DNA of 64,000 bases from the NCBI GenBank assembly GCA_020629415.1, contig JAHDDL010000005.1, positions 1 through 64,000 of the forward strand. The letters run 5' to 3'. The DNA comes from Maribacter sp. GTDB taxonomy: Bacteria; Bacteroidota; Bacteroidia; Flavobacteriales; Flavobacteriaceae. Under the pieces are notes generated by a model that did not search any database, was not told the origin of the DNA, and worked only from the letters and a program-made list of their open reading frames with translations. Positions within the stretch are counted from its first letter, which is position 1, and each line of letters starts with the position of its first letter. Both the position numbers and the translations under genes were made by a program. Positions 27,395 through 36,564 of this stretch are shown in pieces.

Positions 27395-27766
27395 CTATAA
27401 CATTTTACAGATCCACAACCCAAATGATATGGCCAATATACCTACGGCGACACTTGATCCCATGTAAAATGATGTTTGTAGCAAAGAAGATTCTTTAAGT
27501 AGTATATTACTTTCTAGTGCGAATGTAGAGAAAGTGGTAAAGCCTCCGCAGAAACCGGTGGCTAATAATAAAGTTTGATTTTCTGAAATGTAATTGTTCT
27601 TGAGGGAGAGTCCTATTAGTATACCTATTAGTAAGCAGCCAATTATATTGACCAAAAATGTACCTAAGTAGAAATTTGAATAGTAGGCGTTTAGGTTCTT
27701 GGATATATAGTATCTTAAAATACTACCAAAACCGCCGCCTAAAAAAACGAGTATTAATTGTTTCAT
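27395..27766 (-). CDS. crcB: Fluoride channel (Fluc/CrcB)
   Basis: 123 residues, four transmembrane helices. GGGFGSILRYY at the N-terminus and GFCGGFTTFSTFALE (~71) are the diagnostic pore and Na+-site motifs. Exports F- and functions as an antiparallel dimer; one gene is present, so a homodimer is expected. No fluoride riboswitch was recognised upstream. Confidence 0.94.
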   Translation of the reverse strand: MKQLILVFLGGGFGSILRYYISKNLNAYYSNFYLGTFLVNIIGCLLIGILIGLSLKNNYISENQTLLLATGFCGGFTTFSTFALESNILLKESSLLQTSFYMGSSVAVGILAISFGLWICKML

Positions 27767-27784
27767 ACCTTATAAAGGTATAAA

Positions 27785-27964
27785 CTAAACTGCTTTCTTG
27801 TAACTTGTGGTAAGTAAATCTAACGGGTAGATTACAGATGTTGGTTGTTTGGCTGATTTCTGGGAAGGTGTTTTGGCCTTTTGAGAAACAGTGATCAAAC
27901 TTACTACCACCAAGGCGATGTTAATGCCTACTAATACTGAAAAAATTGTAAGAAATGTCATCAT
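27785..27964 (-). CDS. Small membrane protein, paralogue of the 28-residue peptide
   Basis: 59 residues from ATG 27964: one transmembrane helix starts MMTFLTIFSVLVGINIALVV, then a basic Lys/Gln-rich tail (SQKAKTPSQKSAKQPTSVIY). A perfect -7 element (TAATTTTG, minus strand, 27994-28001) lies 30 bp upstream of the start, supporting expression. The first ~25 residues align with the tiny peptide at 43784-43870 (M-x-TFLT-x-F ... N ... L ... S ... T). Not recognised beyond that. It is 18 bp before crcB in the same direction. Confidence 0.6.
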   Translation of the reverse strand: MMTFLTIFSVLVGINIALVVVSLITVSQKAKTPSQKSAKQPTSVIYPLDLLTTSYKKAV

Positions 27965-28081
27965 AATTTATTACATCTTATAGATGAATAACGCAAAATT
28001 ACGGTATTTGGTATATATAACGGCGTTTATTACCGTTTTGTTGTGAAAACGATAATTTTTGTGGTGTAGGAAAAATTTTAA

Positions 28082-28270
28082 CTATTCTTTTAGGAAAAAC
28101 TTGATAAATAATAGTAGAATTAAGAATAGTGTAAAGAAAACACCTATCCATTTTACACCTTTAAAATTCTTTTGATGTAATTTCAGGTCCTTTTTATAAG
28201 AAATAACAATTATTATGGCAAAAACTACAGCAAATGCTATTGCAAAAATGATTTGTCCGGTGCTGAACAT
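28082..28270 (-). CDS. Small conserved two-helix membrane protein
   Basis: 62 residues: a first helix (IIFAIAFAVVFAIIIVISY), a basic cytoplasmic loop (KKDLKLHQKNFKGVKW) and a second helix (IGVFFTLFLILLLFIKFFL). I recall similar proteins throughout Flavobacteriaceae. Function unknown. Divergent from the MazG-like gene, whose start is 45 bp away. Confidence 0.65.
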   Translation of the reverse strand: MFSTGQIIFAIAFAVVFAIIIVISYKKDLKLHQKNFKGVKWIGVFFTLFLILLLFIKFFLKE

Positions 28271-28315
28271 ATTTTATATTTTTACGCAAAGCTAACCGAA
28301 AACAATATAATACGG

Positions 28316-28702
28316 ATGAAAAATAAAATCAAAGCGGTAGAAGAGTTTCATAATTCTTTTGGTCTTGGCGTTTCAGAGCAAATGATCGCAGATTTAGGAG
28401 AGGCAAAGAATACTTTACGTTTTAATTTGATGGATGAAGAAAACAAAGAGTATTTGGAGGCTGCCATGAATAATGATATGGTGGAAGTGGCAGATGCTTT
28501 GGGTGATATGTTATACATATTATGTGGAACTATATTAGAACACGGTATGCAACATAAAATTGAAGAGGTGTTCAATGAAATTCAAAGAAGTAATATGAGC
28601 AAACTTGGTGGTGACGGTAAACCAATTTATAGAGAAGATGGAAAGGTGCTTAAAGGACCCAATTACTCCAAGCCAAATATTGCGGCTATTTTAGATAAAT
28701 AA
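28316..28702 (+). CDS. MazG/PRA-PH-like nucleotide pyrophosphohydrolase
   Basis: 128 residues from ATG 28316; the longer frame reaching 28253 would overlap the divergent gene and is rejected. The metal-binding helix pair shows ENKEYLEAAMNNDMVEVADA followed by LGDMLYILCGT, matching the ExxE/ExxD pattern of all-alpha NTP pyrophosphatases. Sequences such as RSNMSKLGGDGKPIYREDGK near the C-terminus are typical of this subgroup. Likely acts on non-canonical NTPs; exact substrate unclear. Confidence 0.8.
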   Translation: MKNKIKAVEEFHNSFGLGVSEQMIADLGEAKNTLRFNLMDEENKEYLEAAMNNDMVEVADALGDMLYILCGTILEHGMQHKIEEVFNEIQRSNMSKLGGDGKPIYREDGKVLKGPNYSKPNIAAILDK

Positions 28703-28797
28703 AACACCTTGTAACAAGCCAATAAGGAATTCAAAGGAAACAAGTTTTTAAATTATAGGCAAGCCTCGCGGGAATTGTACCTTTTGGCGGTGCCAAT

Positions 28798-28830
28798 AAA
28801 AAAAAAGGGGGCTATATGCCCCCTTTTTTT
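28798..28830. terminator. Bidirectional terminator
   Basis: Near-perfect AAAAAAGGGGGC/GCCCCCTTTTTT stem (28801-28812 with 28818-28829) with loop TATAT, between the MazG-like gene and the ilvE stop. It overlaps the end of ilvE. Confidence 0.9.
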
Positions 28831-29899
28831 ATGCTTTTATCTTATATCTCCATCCAAACTTATCTTCAGATTTGTTGTACTGAATATCGGTAATGATTTT
28901 CTTTAATTGTTGTCCAAAACTATTTTCTAATTCTGGTAGGTCATAATCTGTGTCTCTATAGCCAAAACCGGCTATAGGAGAAATTACGGCTGCGGTACCG
29001 GCACCGAACATTTCTTTTAATGAACCGTCTTTTGCGGCTTCAACAACTTCTTTTACCGTAATTTTTCTAACCTCCGTTTTAATACCTTGGTCTTTGGCGA
29101 TATCTAAAATACTTTTTCTGGTAATACCATCTAGGATACGGTCACTGGTAGGTCCTGTTAATAGGGTGTCGTTAATTCTTATGAATATGTTCATGGCACC
29201 GGCCTCTTCAATAAACTCGTGGTTGGTGTCATCTGTCCATATTACTTGATTATATCCTTTTTCAACGGCTAGTTGTGTGGGGTAGAACTGACCGGCATAA
29301 TTTCCACCGGCTTTAGCATAACCAACACCGCCATTGGCAGATCTAGAATATTTCTCTTCTATAAGTACTTTTACTTTGCCAGAAAAATAGGAGCCGGAAG
29401 GTGCACAAGCTATTATAAATGTGTACTCATTTGCTGGCGATGCATGAAATCCATTGCCAGAGGCGAACATAAATGGTCTAATATATAGAGAACTACCATC
29501 TTTGGTAGGTATAAAATCTTTGTCCAAATTTAAAAGTGTGATCAAACCTTCCATAAAGTAATCTTCAGGAATTTCTGGAATACACATTCTTTTGGCAGAA
29601 ATATTAAAACGCTTATGATTTTCTAACGGCCTAAATAAATAGACATCGTCATTTTTATCCTTATAAGCTTTCATACCTTCAAAAATAGACTGTCCGTAAT
29701 GAAAAATCTTTGATGAAGGGTCTAATGTAATTGGTTGGTATGGTGTTATTTTAGGGGTTTCCCATGCACCGTTCTTATACTTGCATACCAACATATGGTC
29801 CGTAAATACAGAACCAAAGGCAAGATTATCAAAATCTACTTGGTCAATTTTTGACTTTTTTACCTTCTCTACTATAATATCTTTCGTTGCAATACTCAT
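28829..29899 (-). CDS. ilvE: Branched-chain amino acid aminotransferase
   Basis: 356 residues, PLP-dependent class IV (BCAT type II size). IFHYGQSIFEGMKAYKD (~85), the PLP lysine in VGYAKAGGNYAGQF (~197), and the C-terminal GTAAVISPI (~305) are visible. Interconverts Leu/Ile/Val and their keto acids with 2-oxoglutarate. Single gene here, apart from other ilv/leu genes. Its 3' end overlaps a bidirectional terminator. Confidence 0.96.
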   Translation of the reverse strand: MSIATKDIIVEKVKKSKIDQVDFDNLAFGSVFTDHMLVCKYKNGAWETPKITPYQPITLDPSSKIFHYGQSIFEGMKAYKDKNDDVYLFRPLENHKRFNISAKRMCIPEIPEDYFMEGLITLLNLDKDFIPTKDGSSLYIRPFMFASGNGFHASPANEYTFIIACAPSGSYFSGKVKVLIEEKYSRSANGGVGYAKAGGNYAGQFYPTQLAVEKGYNQVIWTDDTNHEFIEEAGAMNIFIRINDTLLTGPTSDRILDGITRKSILDIAKDQGIKTEVRKITVKEVVEAAKDGSLKEMFGAGTAAVISPIAGFGYRDTDYDLPELENSFGQQLKKIITDIQYNKSEDKFGWRYKIKA

Positions 29900-30007
29900 A
29901 AAATATGTAACTTTAGTTGATTAAAATTAAACAAATATCCATACTAGCACTTCTTTTTTAGTTTTAAATTGATGAGTTTTGCAGGTATATCAACATTTTT
30001 AGGATTT

Positions 30008-30490
30008 ATGAAAGGATTTAACATATTACTTGCTTTTTTATTTGGGTTTTTTACGTGCCTCGCCCAACAAGAAGCTGAATTGGATGCAACTGAGTTTTAT
30101 GGAGAAAAGTTTAAAATCACTTCTTTAAGTGATAAAAGTGAAGTAATGTCACAATTTGCATCTCTACCGGTGTCAGATTCTTTAAAACTTCAATTTAAGA
30201 CCAAGGTTAAAGAAGTTTGTAAGGTAAAGGGGTGTTGGATGATCGTTGAGTTGCCTGAAGGTGAACAGGCAATGGTTCGTTTTAAGGATTACGGTTTCTT
30301 TATGCCTGCCGATATTCTTGAAAAAGAAGTCGTTTTGAACGGAATGGCATTTGTTGAGGAAATGAGTGTTGGTGATCAACAACATTACGCCAAGGACGGT
30401 GGTAAAACAGCAGAAGAAATAGCAAAAATAACAGCTCCTAAAAGAACTTATAGTTTTGAGGCAAGTGGAGTAATAGTTCCAATTAATTGA
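30008..30490 (+). CDS. DUF4920 periplasmic protein
   Basis: 160 residues from ATG 30008, chosen because it gives a clean signal peptide (KGFNILLAFLFGFFTCLAQ); an ORF reaching 29969 adds 13 residues without one. The body contains KEVCKVKGCWMIVELPEGEQ (~65) and a C-terminal SFEASGVIV strand, typical DUF4920 (small OB-like domain). Translationally coupled to mnmD (TTGA overlap). Confidence 0.85.
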   Translation: MKGFNILLAFLFGFFTCLAQQEAELDATEFYGEKFKITSLSDKSEVMSQFASLPVSDSLKLQFKTKVKEVCKVKGCWMIVELPEGEQAMVRFKDYGFFMPADILEKEVVLNGMAFVEEMSVGDQQHYAKDGGKTAEEIAKITAPKRTYSFEASGVIVPIN

Positions 30491-31149
30491 AAAGAGAAAT
30501 TATTACCACGGGCGATGGTTCCAAGACCATTCAAATCATGGATTGGCAAGAGCAATACCATTCCAAACACGGCGCTATTCAAGAAGCTTACCACGTCTTT
30601 ATTAAATCTGGCTTGGATTTATTCAATGATCAAGAGTTGAATATTCTAGAAATAGGTTTTGGTACTGGTTTAAATGCTTTCATTACATTAATTGAATATG
30701 AAAAGCGAAACCTTCAAATTAAATACACTGGTGTAGAGGCATATCCTGTTTCTCCAGAAGAGCTTGAACAATTAAATTATCTAGAGGAATTAGAGTCCCT
30801 TTCAAGAAAAGATGATTTTGATCTAATGCACGCTTCGGCATGGGGTAAAGAAATAGAAATCACTTCAAATTTTCACCTTACAAAGCAGCAAAAGTTTTTT
30901 AAGGATATTGATGAAACTGACAGGTTTGATCTAATTTATTTTGATGCCTTCGGTGCACGTGTTCAGCCGGAATTATGGACCGTCAAAATTTTTCAAATTA
31001 TGTTCAATGCTATGAAAAGAGGAGGTGTTTTGGTTACTTATGCCGCTAAAGGTAGTGTTAGGCGTGCTATGCTAGAGGTTGGCTTTCTTGTGGAAAGATT
31101 ACCTGGCCCGCCGGGCAAAAGAGAAATGTTGCGCGCCAAAAAACAATAG
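30487..31149 (+). CDS. mnmD: tRNA U34 methyltransferase MnmD
   Basis: 220 residues. SAM-binding motif LEIGFGTGLNAF (~55), acidic loop YTGVEAYPVSPEEL and IYFDAFGARVQPELW (~156) match MnmD, which methylates 5-aminomethyl-2-thiouridine at the wobble position of certain tRNAs (the stand-alone counterpart of the MnmC methylase domain). Starts at TTG 30487 overlapping the stop of the DUF4920 gene by 4 bp, so translation is coupled. Confidence 0.88.
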   Translation: MKREIITTGDGSKTIQIMDWQEQYHSKHGAIQEAYHVFIKSGLDLFNDQELNILEIGFGTGLNAFITLIEYEKRNLQIKYTGVEAYPVSPEELEQLNYLEELESLSRKDDFDLMHASAWGKEIEITSNFHLTKQQKFFKDIDETDRFDLIYFDAFGARVQPELWTVKIFQIMFNAMKRGGVLVTYAAKGSVRRAMLEVGFLVERLPGPPGKREMLRAKKQ

Positions 31150-31263
31150 TCTTTTTTTGTTTTAGTGAAACTTTAACAGGTTGTAGGTCAATAGCTTTGG
31201 CAACTATGTTAAATCGGAATTAAATAGTATATGCAGAAGTATCAAAAAGTATACCTTTAGTCC

Positions 31264-32226
31264 ATGAAAGTATTGATAACAGGTGCAACAGGTTTAGTAG
31301 GTAGCGAGTTGGTATCTCAATGCCATGATATAGGTTATACGGTAAACTACCTTACAACCCGTAAAAATAAAATTGTTTCAAAAGGTAATTACCAGGGCTT
31401 TTTTTGGGATCCAAGCAAAGGAGAGATAGATGCTAAATGTTTAGATGGTGTCTCTGTAATTATAAATTTAGCTGGCTCCAGTATTTCTAAGAGATGGACA
31501 AGCAGTTATAAAAAAGAAATTGTTGATAGTAGGGTCAATTCTTTGGATTTATTGAAGAAAGCCTTACTTGAAAAAGAAAATCATTCCGTTACTTCTTTGG
31601 TTTCCGCTTCGGCAATAGGTATCTATCCAGATTCTTTTAGTAATTATTATACAGAAAATGAAGAGAAGGTAGATGATAGCTTTTTAGGGGAAGTAGTTAA
31701 AATATGGGAAAAGAAAATCAATGAATTTAAGGCGTTGGGTCTGTCTGTCGCAAAAGTCCGCATTGGTCTGGTTATGTCAAAAAACGGGGGTGCGTTGCCA
31801 GAAATGGCAAAACCCGTTAACTATTATGTAGGTGCCGCTTTTGGTTCCGGAGAGCAGTGGCAATCTTGGATTCATGTTGCTGATTTGGCAGCCATTTTTC
31901 TTCATATAACTAAATACAGGTTAAAAGGTATATTTAATGGTGTTGCGCCTAACCCGGTTACCAATGTAAAATTGATTAAAGAAATAGCCAAAGTTTTGGA
32001 TCGGCCATTATTTCTGCCCAATGTTCCAAAATTTGTAATGTATACGGTACTTGGTAAAATGGCATATATATTATTTGCCAGTCAGCGTGTCAGCAGTAAG
32101 AAAATAGAAGAAGAAGGTTTTGTATTTCAATATGCCAATATTTGTCAAGCCCTTAGCGCTATTTATGATACGGATTCTGACTGTGTAGATACTAATAATA
32201 AGGTGACAAAACAGTTTGTTTCGTAA
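31264..32226 (+). CDS. TIGR01777-family NAD(P)-dependent epimerase/dehydratase
   Basis: 320 residues, extended-SDR type: NAD(P) motif ITGATGLVGSELV, WDPSKGEIDAKCLDGVSVII (~57), catalytic-region SASAIGIYP (~115), KVRIGLVMSKNGGALPEMAK (~170), and C-terminal DUF1731 block SSKKIEEEGFVFQY. Family members are often linked to cell division (YfcH/SulA-like) or nucleotide-sugar metabolism; exact role unknown. A -7-like TATACCTTTAG lies just before the start. Confidence 0.88.
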   Translation: MKVLITGATGLVGSELVSQCHDIGYTVNYLTTRKNKIVSKGNYQGFFWDPSKGEIDAKCLDGVSVIINLAGSSISKRWTSSYKKEIVDSRVNSLDLLKKALLEKENHSVTSLVSASAIGIYPDSFSNYYTENEEKVDDSFLGEVVKIWEKKINEFKALGLSVAKVRIGLVMSKNGGALPEMAKPVNYYVGAAFGSGEQWQSWIHVADLAAIFLHITKYRLKGIFNGVAPNPVTNVKLIKEIAKVLDRPLFLPNVPKFVMYTVLGKMAYILFASQRVSSKKIEEEGFVFQYANICQALSAIYDTDSDCVDTNNKVTKQFVS

Positions 32227-32253
32227 GAACCGGTCAAAATATGAGATATGATT

Positions 32254-32280
32254 AATCCGCTATTTGGCGGATTTTTTTTA
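32254..32280 (+). terminator. Terminator of the TIGR01777 gene
   Basis: AATCCGC/GCGGATT stem with TATTTG loop at 32254-32273, followed by seven T's. Confidence 0.8.
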
Positions 32281-32319
32281 AACTTTTGTGACATTTTGAC
32301 ATTTTTAAAGAATTGGCAG

Positions 32320-32327
32320 TACTTTTG
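32320..32327 (+). promoter_or_regulatory. -7 element (TACTTTTG) of grpE-dnaJ
   Basis: Exact TAnnTTTG with TTTTG (32294-32298) upstream as possible -33 (21-nt spacer). No CIRCE element was seen. Confidence 0.5.
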
Positions 32328-32363
32328 CCTGCTTTTAACCAGCGATTTAAATTACGATAAGTT

Positions 32364-32921
32364 ATGAGTGATAAAGAAAACACTTTGGATGATGAATTCT
32401 TGGATGATGCGCTATTGGAAGGCGAAGAGCAAGAACAAAAGCTAGAGAATGAAGAGGGGGAAGAAGAAAAGTCAGTAGAAGAGACACTTAGTGAAGAGTT
32501 AGCAAAAGAAAAAGATAAGTTTTTAAGATTGTTTGCAGAATTTGAGAATTATAAAAGACGTACTTCTAAAGAACGTATGGAATTGTTCAAGACTGCAGGA
32601 CAAGAGGTAATAGTTTCTTTATTGCCTGTATTGGATGATTTTGATAGGGCAATGAAAGAACTGGCAAAGTCAGAGGATACAGAAGTATTTAAGGGAGTAG
32701 AGCTAATTAATGTAAAGCTTAGGGAGACCCTTAAAAGCAAAGGTCTGGAATTGGTAGAGGCAAATGCCGGTGATGTATTCGATGCTGAAATACATGAAGC
32801 AATAACTCAAATACCGGCTCCTGATAAAAAGATGAAAGGTAAAATTATCGATGTCATCGAAAAAGGATTTAAGTTGGGAGACCGTATTATCAGGCATCCA
32901 AAAGTAGTAGTAGGAAATTAA
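32364..32921 (+). CDS. grpE: Nucleotide exchange factor GrpE
   Basis: 185 residues: very acidic N-terminal coil (EEQEQKLENEEGEEEKSVEE), long alpha helix with LRLFAEFENYKRRTSKERME (~60), four-helix part, and the C-terminal beta-wing VIEKGFKLGDRIIRHPKVVV. Releases ADP from DnaK during the chaperone cycle. Nine bp upstream of dnaJ, a common heat-shock arrangement; dnaK is elsewhere. Confidence 0.95.
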   Translation: MSDKENTLDDEFLDDALLEGEEQEQKLENEEGEEEKSVEETLSEELAKEKDKFLRLFAEFENYKRRTSKERMELFKTAGQEVIVSLLPVLDDFDRAMKELAKSEDTEVFKGVELINVKLRETLKSKGLELVEANAGDVFDAEIHEAITQIPAPDKKMKGKIIDVIEKGFKLGDRIIRHPKVVVGN

Positions 32922-32930
32922 AAGATTGGA

Positions 32931-34049
32931 ATGAAGGAAGATTATTATGAAGTATTGGGCATCAGTAAGAATGCAACTGCTGCAGAAATAAAGAAAGCAT
33001 ACCGTAAAAAAGCTTTGCAATATCACCCGGATAAAAATCCAGGAGATAGTTCTGCCGAAGAGAAATTTAAAAAATCTGCTGAAGCTTATGAAATCTTAAG
33101 CGATCCAGATAAGAAAGCTCGTTATGATCAGTTTGGTCATTCTGCCTTTGAAGGTGGCGGTGGCGGCGGTTTTGGCGGCGGTATGAATATGGATGATATC
33201 TTCAGTCAGTTCGGTGATATTTTCGGCGGCGGCTTTGGCGGCGGCGGCTTTGGTGGTTTTGGCGGTGGCGGTGGCCAGCGTAGGGTTAAGGGAAGCAATC
33301 TTCGTATTAGGGTTTCTTTGACCTTGGAAGAAATTGCCAATGGCGTTGAGAAAAAGGTTAAGGTTAAAAGAAAAGTTCAGGCAGAAGGTGTAACCTACAA
33401 AACATGTTCTACTTGTAATGGTAGAGGTCAGGTAACAAAAGTTCAGAATACCATACTTGGTAGAATGCAAACTGCTGCGGTATGTAGTACTTGCGGTGGT
33501 AGTGGCCAGATTTTGGACCGTAAGCCTAACGATGCTGATGCGCAAGGTCTTAAAATTGCAGAAGAGACCGTTTCTATTAATATACCTGCCGGTGTAGAGG
33601 AAGGTATGCAGTTAAAAGTACCGAACAAAGGTAACGATGCTCCAGGAAACGGAGTACCGGGAGATTTGCTGGTAGCCATAGAGGCACAAGAGCATAGTAC
33701 TTTAAAAAGAGAGGGAGATAACCTTCACTATGACCTTTATATCAGTATTTCTGATGCTGTTTTGGGTACTTCTAAAGAAATAGACGCCGTTGGTGGTAAA
33801 GTTCGTATTAAGTTAGAAGCTGGTATACAGTCCGGTAAAATATTAAGGCTTAGAGGTAAAGGTATTACCAGTTTAAATGGTTACGGTGCCGGTGATATAT
33901 TGGTGCATGTAAATGTTTGGACGCCTAAGGAGTTGAATAAAGAACAACGGGAGTTCTTTGAGAAAATGCAGGGCAATGATAACTTTGAGCCAAGACCGGA
34001 GAAATCGGACAAGTCATTTTTTGAGAAAGTAAAAGATATGTTCTCTTAA
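32931..34049 (+). CDS. dnaJ: Chaperone DnaJ with reduced zinc domain
   Basis: 372 residues: J domain with HPD in YHPDKNPG (~32), Gly/Phe-rich linker ([20 protein letters not shown]), then a cysteine region with only two CxxCxGxG repeats (CSTCNGRG ~158, CSTCGGSG ~185) where E. coli DnaJ has four, and two C-terminal substrate-binding domains. The retained pair corresponds to repeats 2 and 3, i.e. zinc centre II. It co-operates with DnaK and GrpE. The loss may be a lineage feature rather than a defect, since the frame is intact. Confidence 0.95.
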   Translation: MKEDYYEVLGISKNATAAEIKKAYRKKALQYHPDKNPGDSSAEEKFKKSAEAYEILSDPDKKARYDQFGHSAFEGGGGGGFGGGMNMDDIFSQFGDIFGGGFGGGGFGGFGGGGGQRRVKGSNLRIRVSLTLEEIANGVEKKVKVKRKVQAEGVTYKTCSTCNGRGQVTKVQNTILGRMQTAAVCSTCGGSGQILDRKPNDADAQGLKIAEETVSINIPAGVEEGMQLKVPNKGNDAPGNGVPGDLLVAIEAQEHSTLKREGDNLHYDLYISISDAVLGTSKEIDAVGGKVRIKLEAGIQSGKILRLRGKGITSLNGYGAGDILVHVNVWTPKELNKEQREFFEKMQGNDNFEPRPEKSDKSFFEKVKDMFS

Positions 34050-34081
34050 ATTCTAATTGATTAGTTTTTAAATAAAAAACG

Positions 34082-34089
34082 TATATTTG
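34082..34089 (+). promoter_or_regulatory. -7 element (TATATTTG) before the hairpin pair
   Basis: Perfect TAnnTTTG with no protein gene following before the next start at 34287. Its -33 partner is poor (TTG at 34057-34059, 22-nt spacing). Confidence 0.4.
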
Positions 34090-34093
34090 AGAT

Positions 34094-34176
34094 AATATTG
34101 GGCAACCAATATTAATTTTCTTTTTCATAGCAATTTTTTTCCCATCCTTGATTTGTCAAGGGTGGGTTTTGCTTTT
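34094..34176 (+). ncRNA. Candidate small RNA (two hairpins, intrinsic terminator) or dnaJ terminator region
   Basis: An AATATTGG/CCAATATT stem (34094-34113) closed by a GCAA tetraloop (GNRA type) is followed ~28 bp later by an 11-bp hairpin CCCATCCTTGA/TCAAGGGTGGG (34141-34166, loop TTTG, one G-T pair) and TTTT-G-C-TTTTT. A consensus -7 element precedes. Together they look like a ~75-85 nt transcript with its own terminator. Alternatively both hairpins simply belong to the 3' end of the grpE-dnaJ mRNA. No known RNA family is recognised. Confidence 0.4.
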
Positions 34177-34286
34177 TATAACTTTTTTGATTGATGGAAT
34201 AGCGCTTTTAAAGTCCTGTTCTATAAAGGAATCATAAAGAGTGTAGCTAGTCGAAACATTTCAATATCTTTGTAGAAATTGAGTAC

Positions 34287-35225
34287 ATGAGTCACATTTT
34301 GGTAGCTAGTGATGTCACCAAACAGTTTGGAAGCCATACAGCGTTGAAGAACGTTTCCCTTGAAATACCTAAGAATAGTATTTATGGATTGCTAGGTCCT
34401 AACGGGGCAGGTAAAACCACATTGATACGTATCATAAATCAAATTACTTTTCCCGATCAGGGAGCTGTCTATTTTGACGGTGAGCTGCTTAAATCAGAGC
34501 ATATAGCGCAGATAGGTTACTTGCCAGAAGAACGTGGTCTGTACAAAAGCATGAAGGTAGGTGAGCAAGCTCTTTATCTTGCACAGTTAAAAGGCCTGTC
34601 CAAGGCAGAGGCAAGAAAGAGATTGAAATATTGGTTCGAAAGATTGGAGATCGGTGATTGGTGGAACAAGAAAATACAAGAGCTTTCTAAGGGCATGGCA
34701 CAAAAAATACAATTTGTGGTCACTGTACTTCACGAGCCTAAGTTGCTTATTTTTGATGAACCGTTTAGTGGTTTTGATCCAATAAATGCCAATATCATAA
34801 AGGAGCAGATTTTAAGTTTAAAGGAAAATGGAACTTCTATTATTTTTTCTACACATAGAATGGAGTCTGTTGAAGAATTGTGCGAATATATTGCATTGAT
34901 TCATAAATCTGAGAAGATATTGGACGGCAAATTATCGGATATTAAGAGAGCCTACAAGAATAATATTTTTGAAATTGGTTTAGAAACCGATAATCAACAA
35001 GGGCTAATACATGAAATGGGAGATAAATTTCATATTATTTCACAAGATTACGATAGTATTGAAAATCAGCTAAACCTTAGTGTACAACTGCCTTCTAATG
35101 AATCTGGTGAAATTTTATCCTTTTTGGGTTCTAGGGCAAACGTAAATGGCTTCGTTGAAACTATACCGTCTGCCAACGATATATTTATTAGAACCATCCA
35201 AAATAAAAATATCGATAATGAATAA
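34287..35225 (+). CDS. ABC transporter ATP-binding protein (NatA-like)
   Basis: 312 residues. Walker A GPNGAGKTTLIRI (~38), Q-loop near YLPEERGLYKSMK, signature LSKGMAQKIQ (~137; degenerate but typical), Walker B KLLIFDEPFSGFDPI (~155) and H-switch STHRME. Powers a heterodimeric/ABC-2 exporter with the permease that overlaps it by 8 bp. First gene of an envelope cluster extending to 39537. Confidence 0.93.
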   Translation: MSHILVASDVTKQFGSHTALKNVSLEIPKNSIYGLLGPNGAGKTTLIRIINQITFPDQGAVYFDGELLKSEHIAQIGYLPEERGLYKSMKVGEQALYLAQLKGLSKAEARKRLKYWFERLEIGDWWNKKIQELSKGMAQKIQFVVTVLHEPKLLIFDEPFSGFDPINANIIKEQILSLKENGTSIIFSTHRMESVEELCEYIALIHKSEKILDGKLSDIKRAYKNNIFEIGLETDNQQGLIHEMGDKFHIISQDYDSIENQLNLSVQLPSNESGEILSFLGSRANVNGFVETIPSANDIFIRTIQNKNIDNE

Positions 35226-36564
35226 GTTACCGTTAATAATTAAAAGAGAATACATAGCCAAGGTAAGAAACAAGTCTTTTGTGGTTATGACTTTTTTGAG
35301 TCCTATTTTAATGGTGGGTATGGTATTGTTGATTGCTTATTTGACCCAATTAAACGATAATGAAAAGAAGGTAATAGGGGTTTTGAACGAAAGTGGCTAT
35401 TTTGCAAATGAGTTTGTAACCACAGAAGCAACCTCGTATATTAATTTTCAAGATATAACGCTGGCACAGGCAAAGGACTCTACTATGGGGTTGGGCTTTT
35501 ATGGTCTTATATACTTGCCAGACGAACCTAACCTTGAACAAGTTGCCCAACGTGCCTTTTTTTATAGTAAAGATGCGCCAAGTGCCACGGTCCTAAATAA
35601 GTTGGAAAAATCAATCACCGGTAGACTGCGTCAAGAGCGGTTACGTGAACTTGGGGTATCGCCTAAGGAGTATGCGGAAATGGACCGCGATTATACTATT
35701 AATATTGAAACTTTCGATGGCCTCCAGAACGTTAAAGGGATTAACGAAATTAAGGCTATTATTGGGGGCGCATTCGGTTATCTGATAATGATGTTCATCA
35801 TTATATATGGCGGTTTTGTAATGCGCAGCGTCATAGAAGAGAAGACAAGCCGAATTATTGAAGTCATTATCTCATCCGTAAAACCTTTTCATTTGATGAT
35901 GGGCAAGATTATAGGTACTTCATTGGCGGGTATTACGCAATTTGGAATTTGGATTATCTCTGGAGCAATTTTGTTATTTATAGGTCTGGCTATTTTTGAT
36001 ATAGACCCGGCAAGTCTTACTAAGGGTAGTGGCATGGCGCCGGGTATGGGCAATACTACGAATGTAGATGTAGATGCGCTTACCCAAAACATTCAATTAT
36101 ATACCCAAGAAATTTTTGAGTTGCCCATTTTTGCAATGCTTTTCTTTTTTATTGTGTATTTCATGTTAGGGTATTTAATTTATAGTTCTATTTACGCGGC
36201 TATTGGTGCGGCAGTTGATAATGAGACAGATACCCAACAGTTTATATTTCCTGTAATATTACCTTTGATGTTGGCTATCTATGTTGGGTTCTTTTCAGTA
36301 TTTAGTAACCCTAACGGACCAATAGCTGTTGGGTTCTCACTTTTTCCGTTGACGTCTCCTATAGTTATGTTAATGCGTTTACCTTGGGGCATAGGTGAAG
36401 GTGGTGTGCCGGTTTGGCAATTGATTGCGTCAATTCTAATATTAATAGGTACTTTTATTGGTATAGTATGGGTAGCCGCAAAAATTTATAGAGTAGGCAT
36501 TTTAATGTACGGTAAAAAACCAAGTTATAAAGAACTGTATAAGTGGCTTAAATATTCGTCATGA
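35218..36564 (+). CDS. ABC-2 type permease (NatB-like)
   Basis: 448 residues from ATG 35218, overlapping the ATPase gene by 8 bp; the longer upstream frame is rejected. One N-terminal helix (FVVMTFLSPILMVGMVLLIA), a large ~190-residue extracytoplasmic loop, then five helices including FGYLIMMFIIIYGGFVMRSV and IYSSIYAAIGAAVD. This is the DUF/ABC2_membrane_3 organisation of NatB-type Na+ or drug exporters. Substrate unknown. Confidence 0.9.
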   Translation: MNKLPLIIKREYIAKVRNKSFVVMTFLSPILMVGMVLLIAYLTQLNDNEKKVIGVLNESGYFANEFVTTEATSYINFQDITLAQAKDSTMGLGFYGLIYLPDEPNLEQVAQRAFFYSKDAPSATVLNKLEKSITGRLRQERLRELGVSPKEYAEMDRDYTINIETFDGLQNVKGINEIKAIIGGAFGYLIMMFIIIYGGFVMRSVIEEKTSRIIEVIISSVKPFHLMMGKIIGTSLAGITQFGIWIISGAILLFIGLAIFDIDPASLTKGSGMAPGMGNTTNVDVDALTQNIQLYTQEIFELPIFAMLFFFIVYFMLGYLIYSSIYAAIGAAVDNETDTQQFIFPVILPLMLAIYVGFFSVFSNPNGPIAVGFSLFPLTSPIVMLMRLPWGIGEGGVPVWQLIASILILIGTFIGIVWVAAKIYRVGILMYGKKPSYKELYKWLKYSS

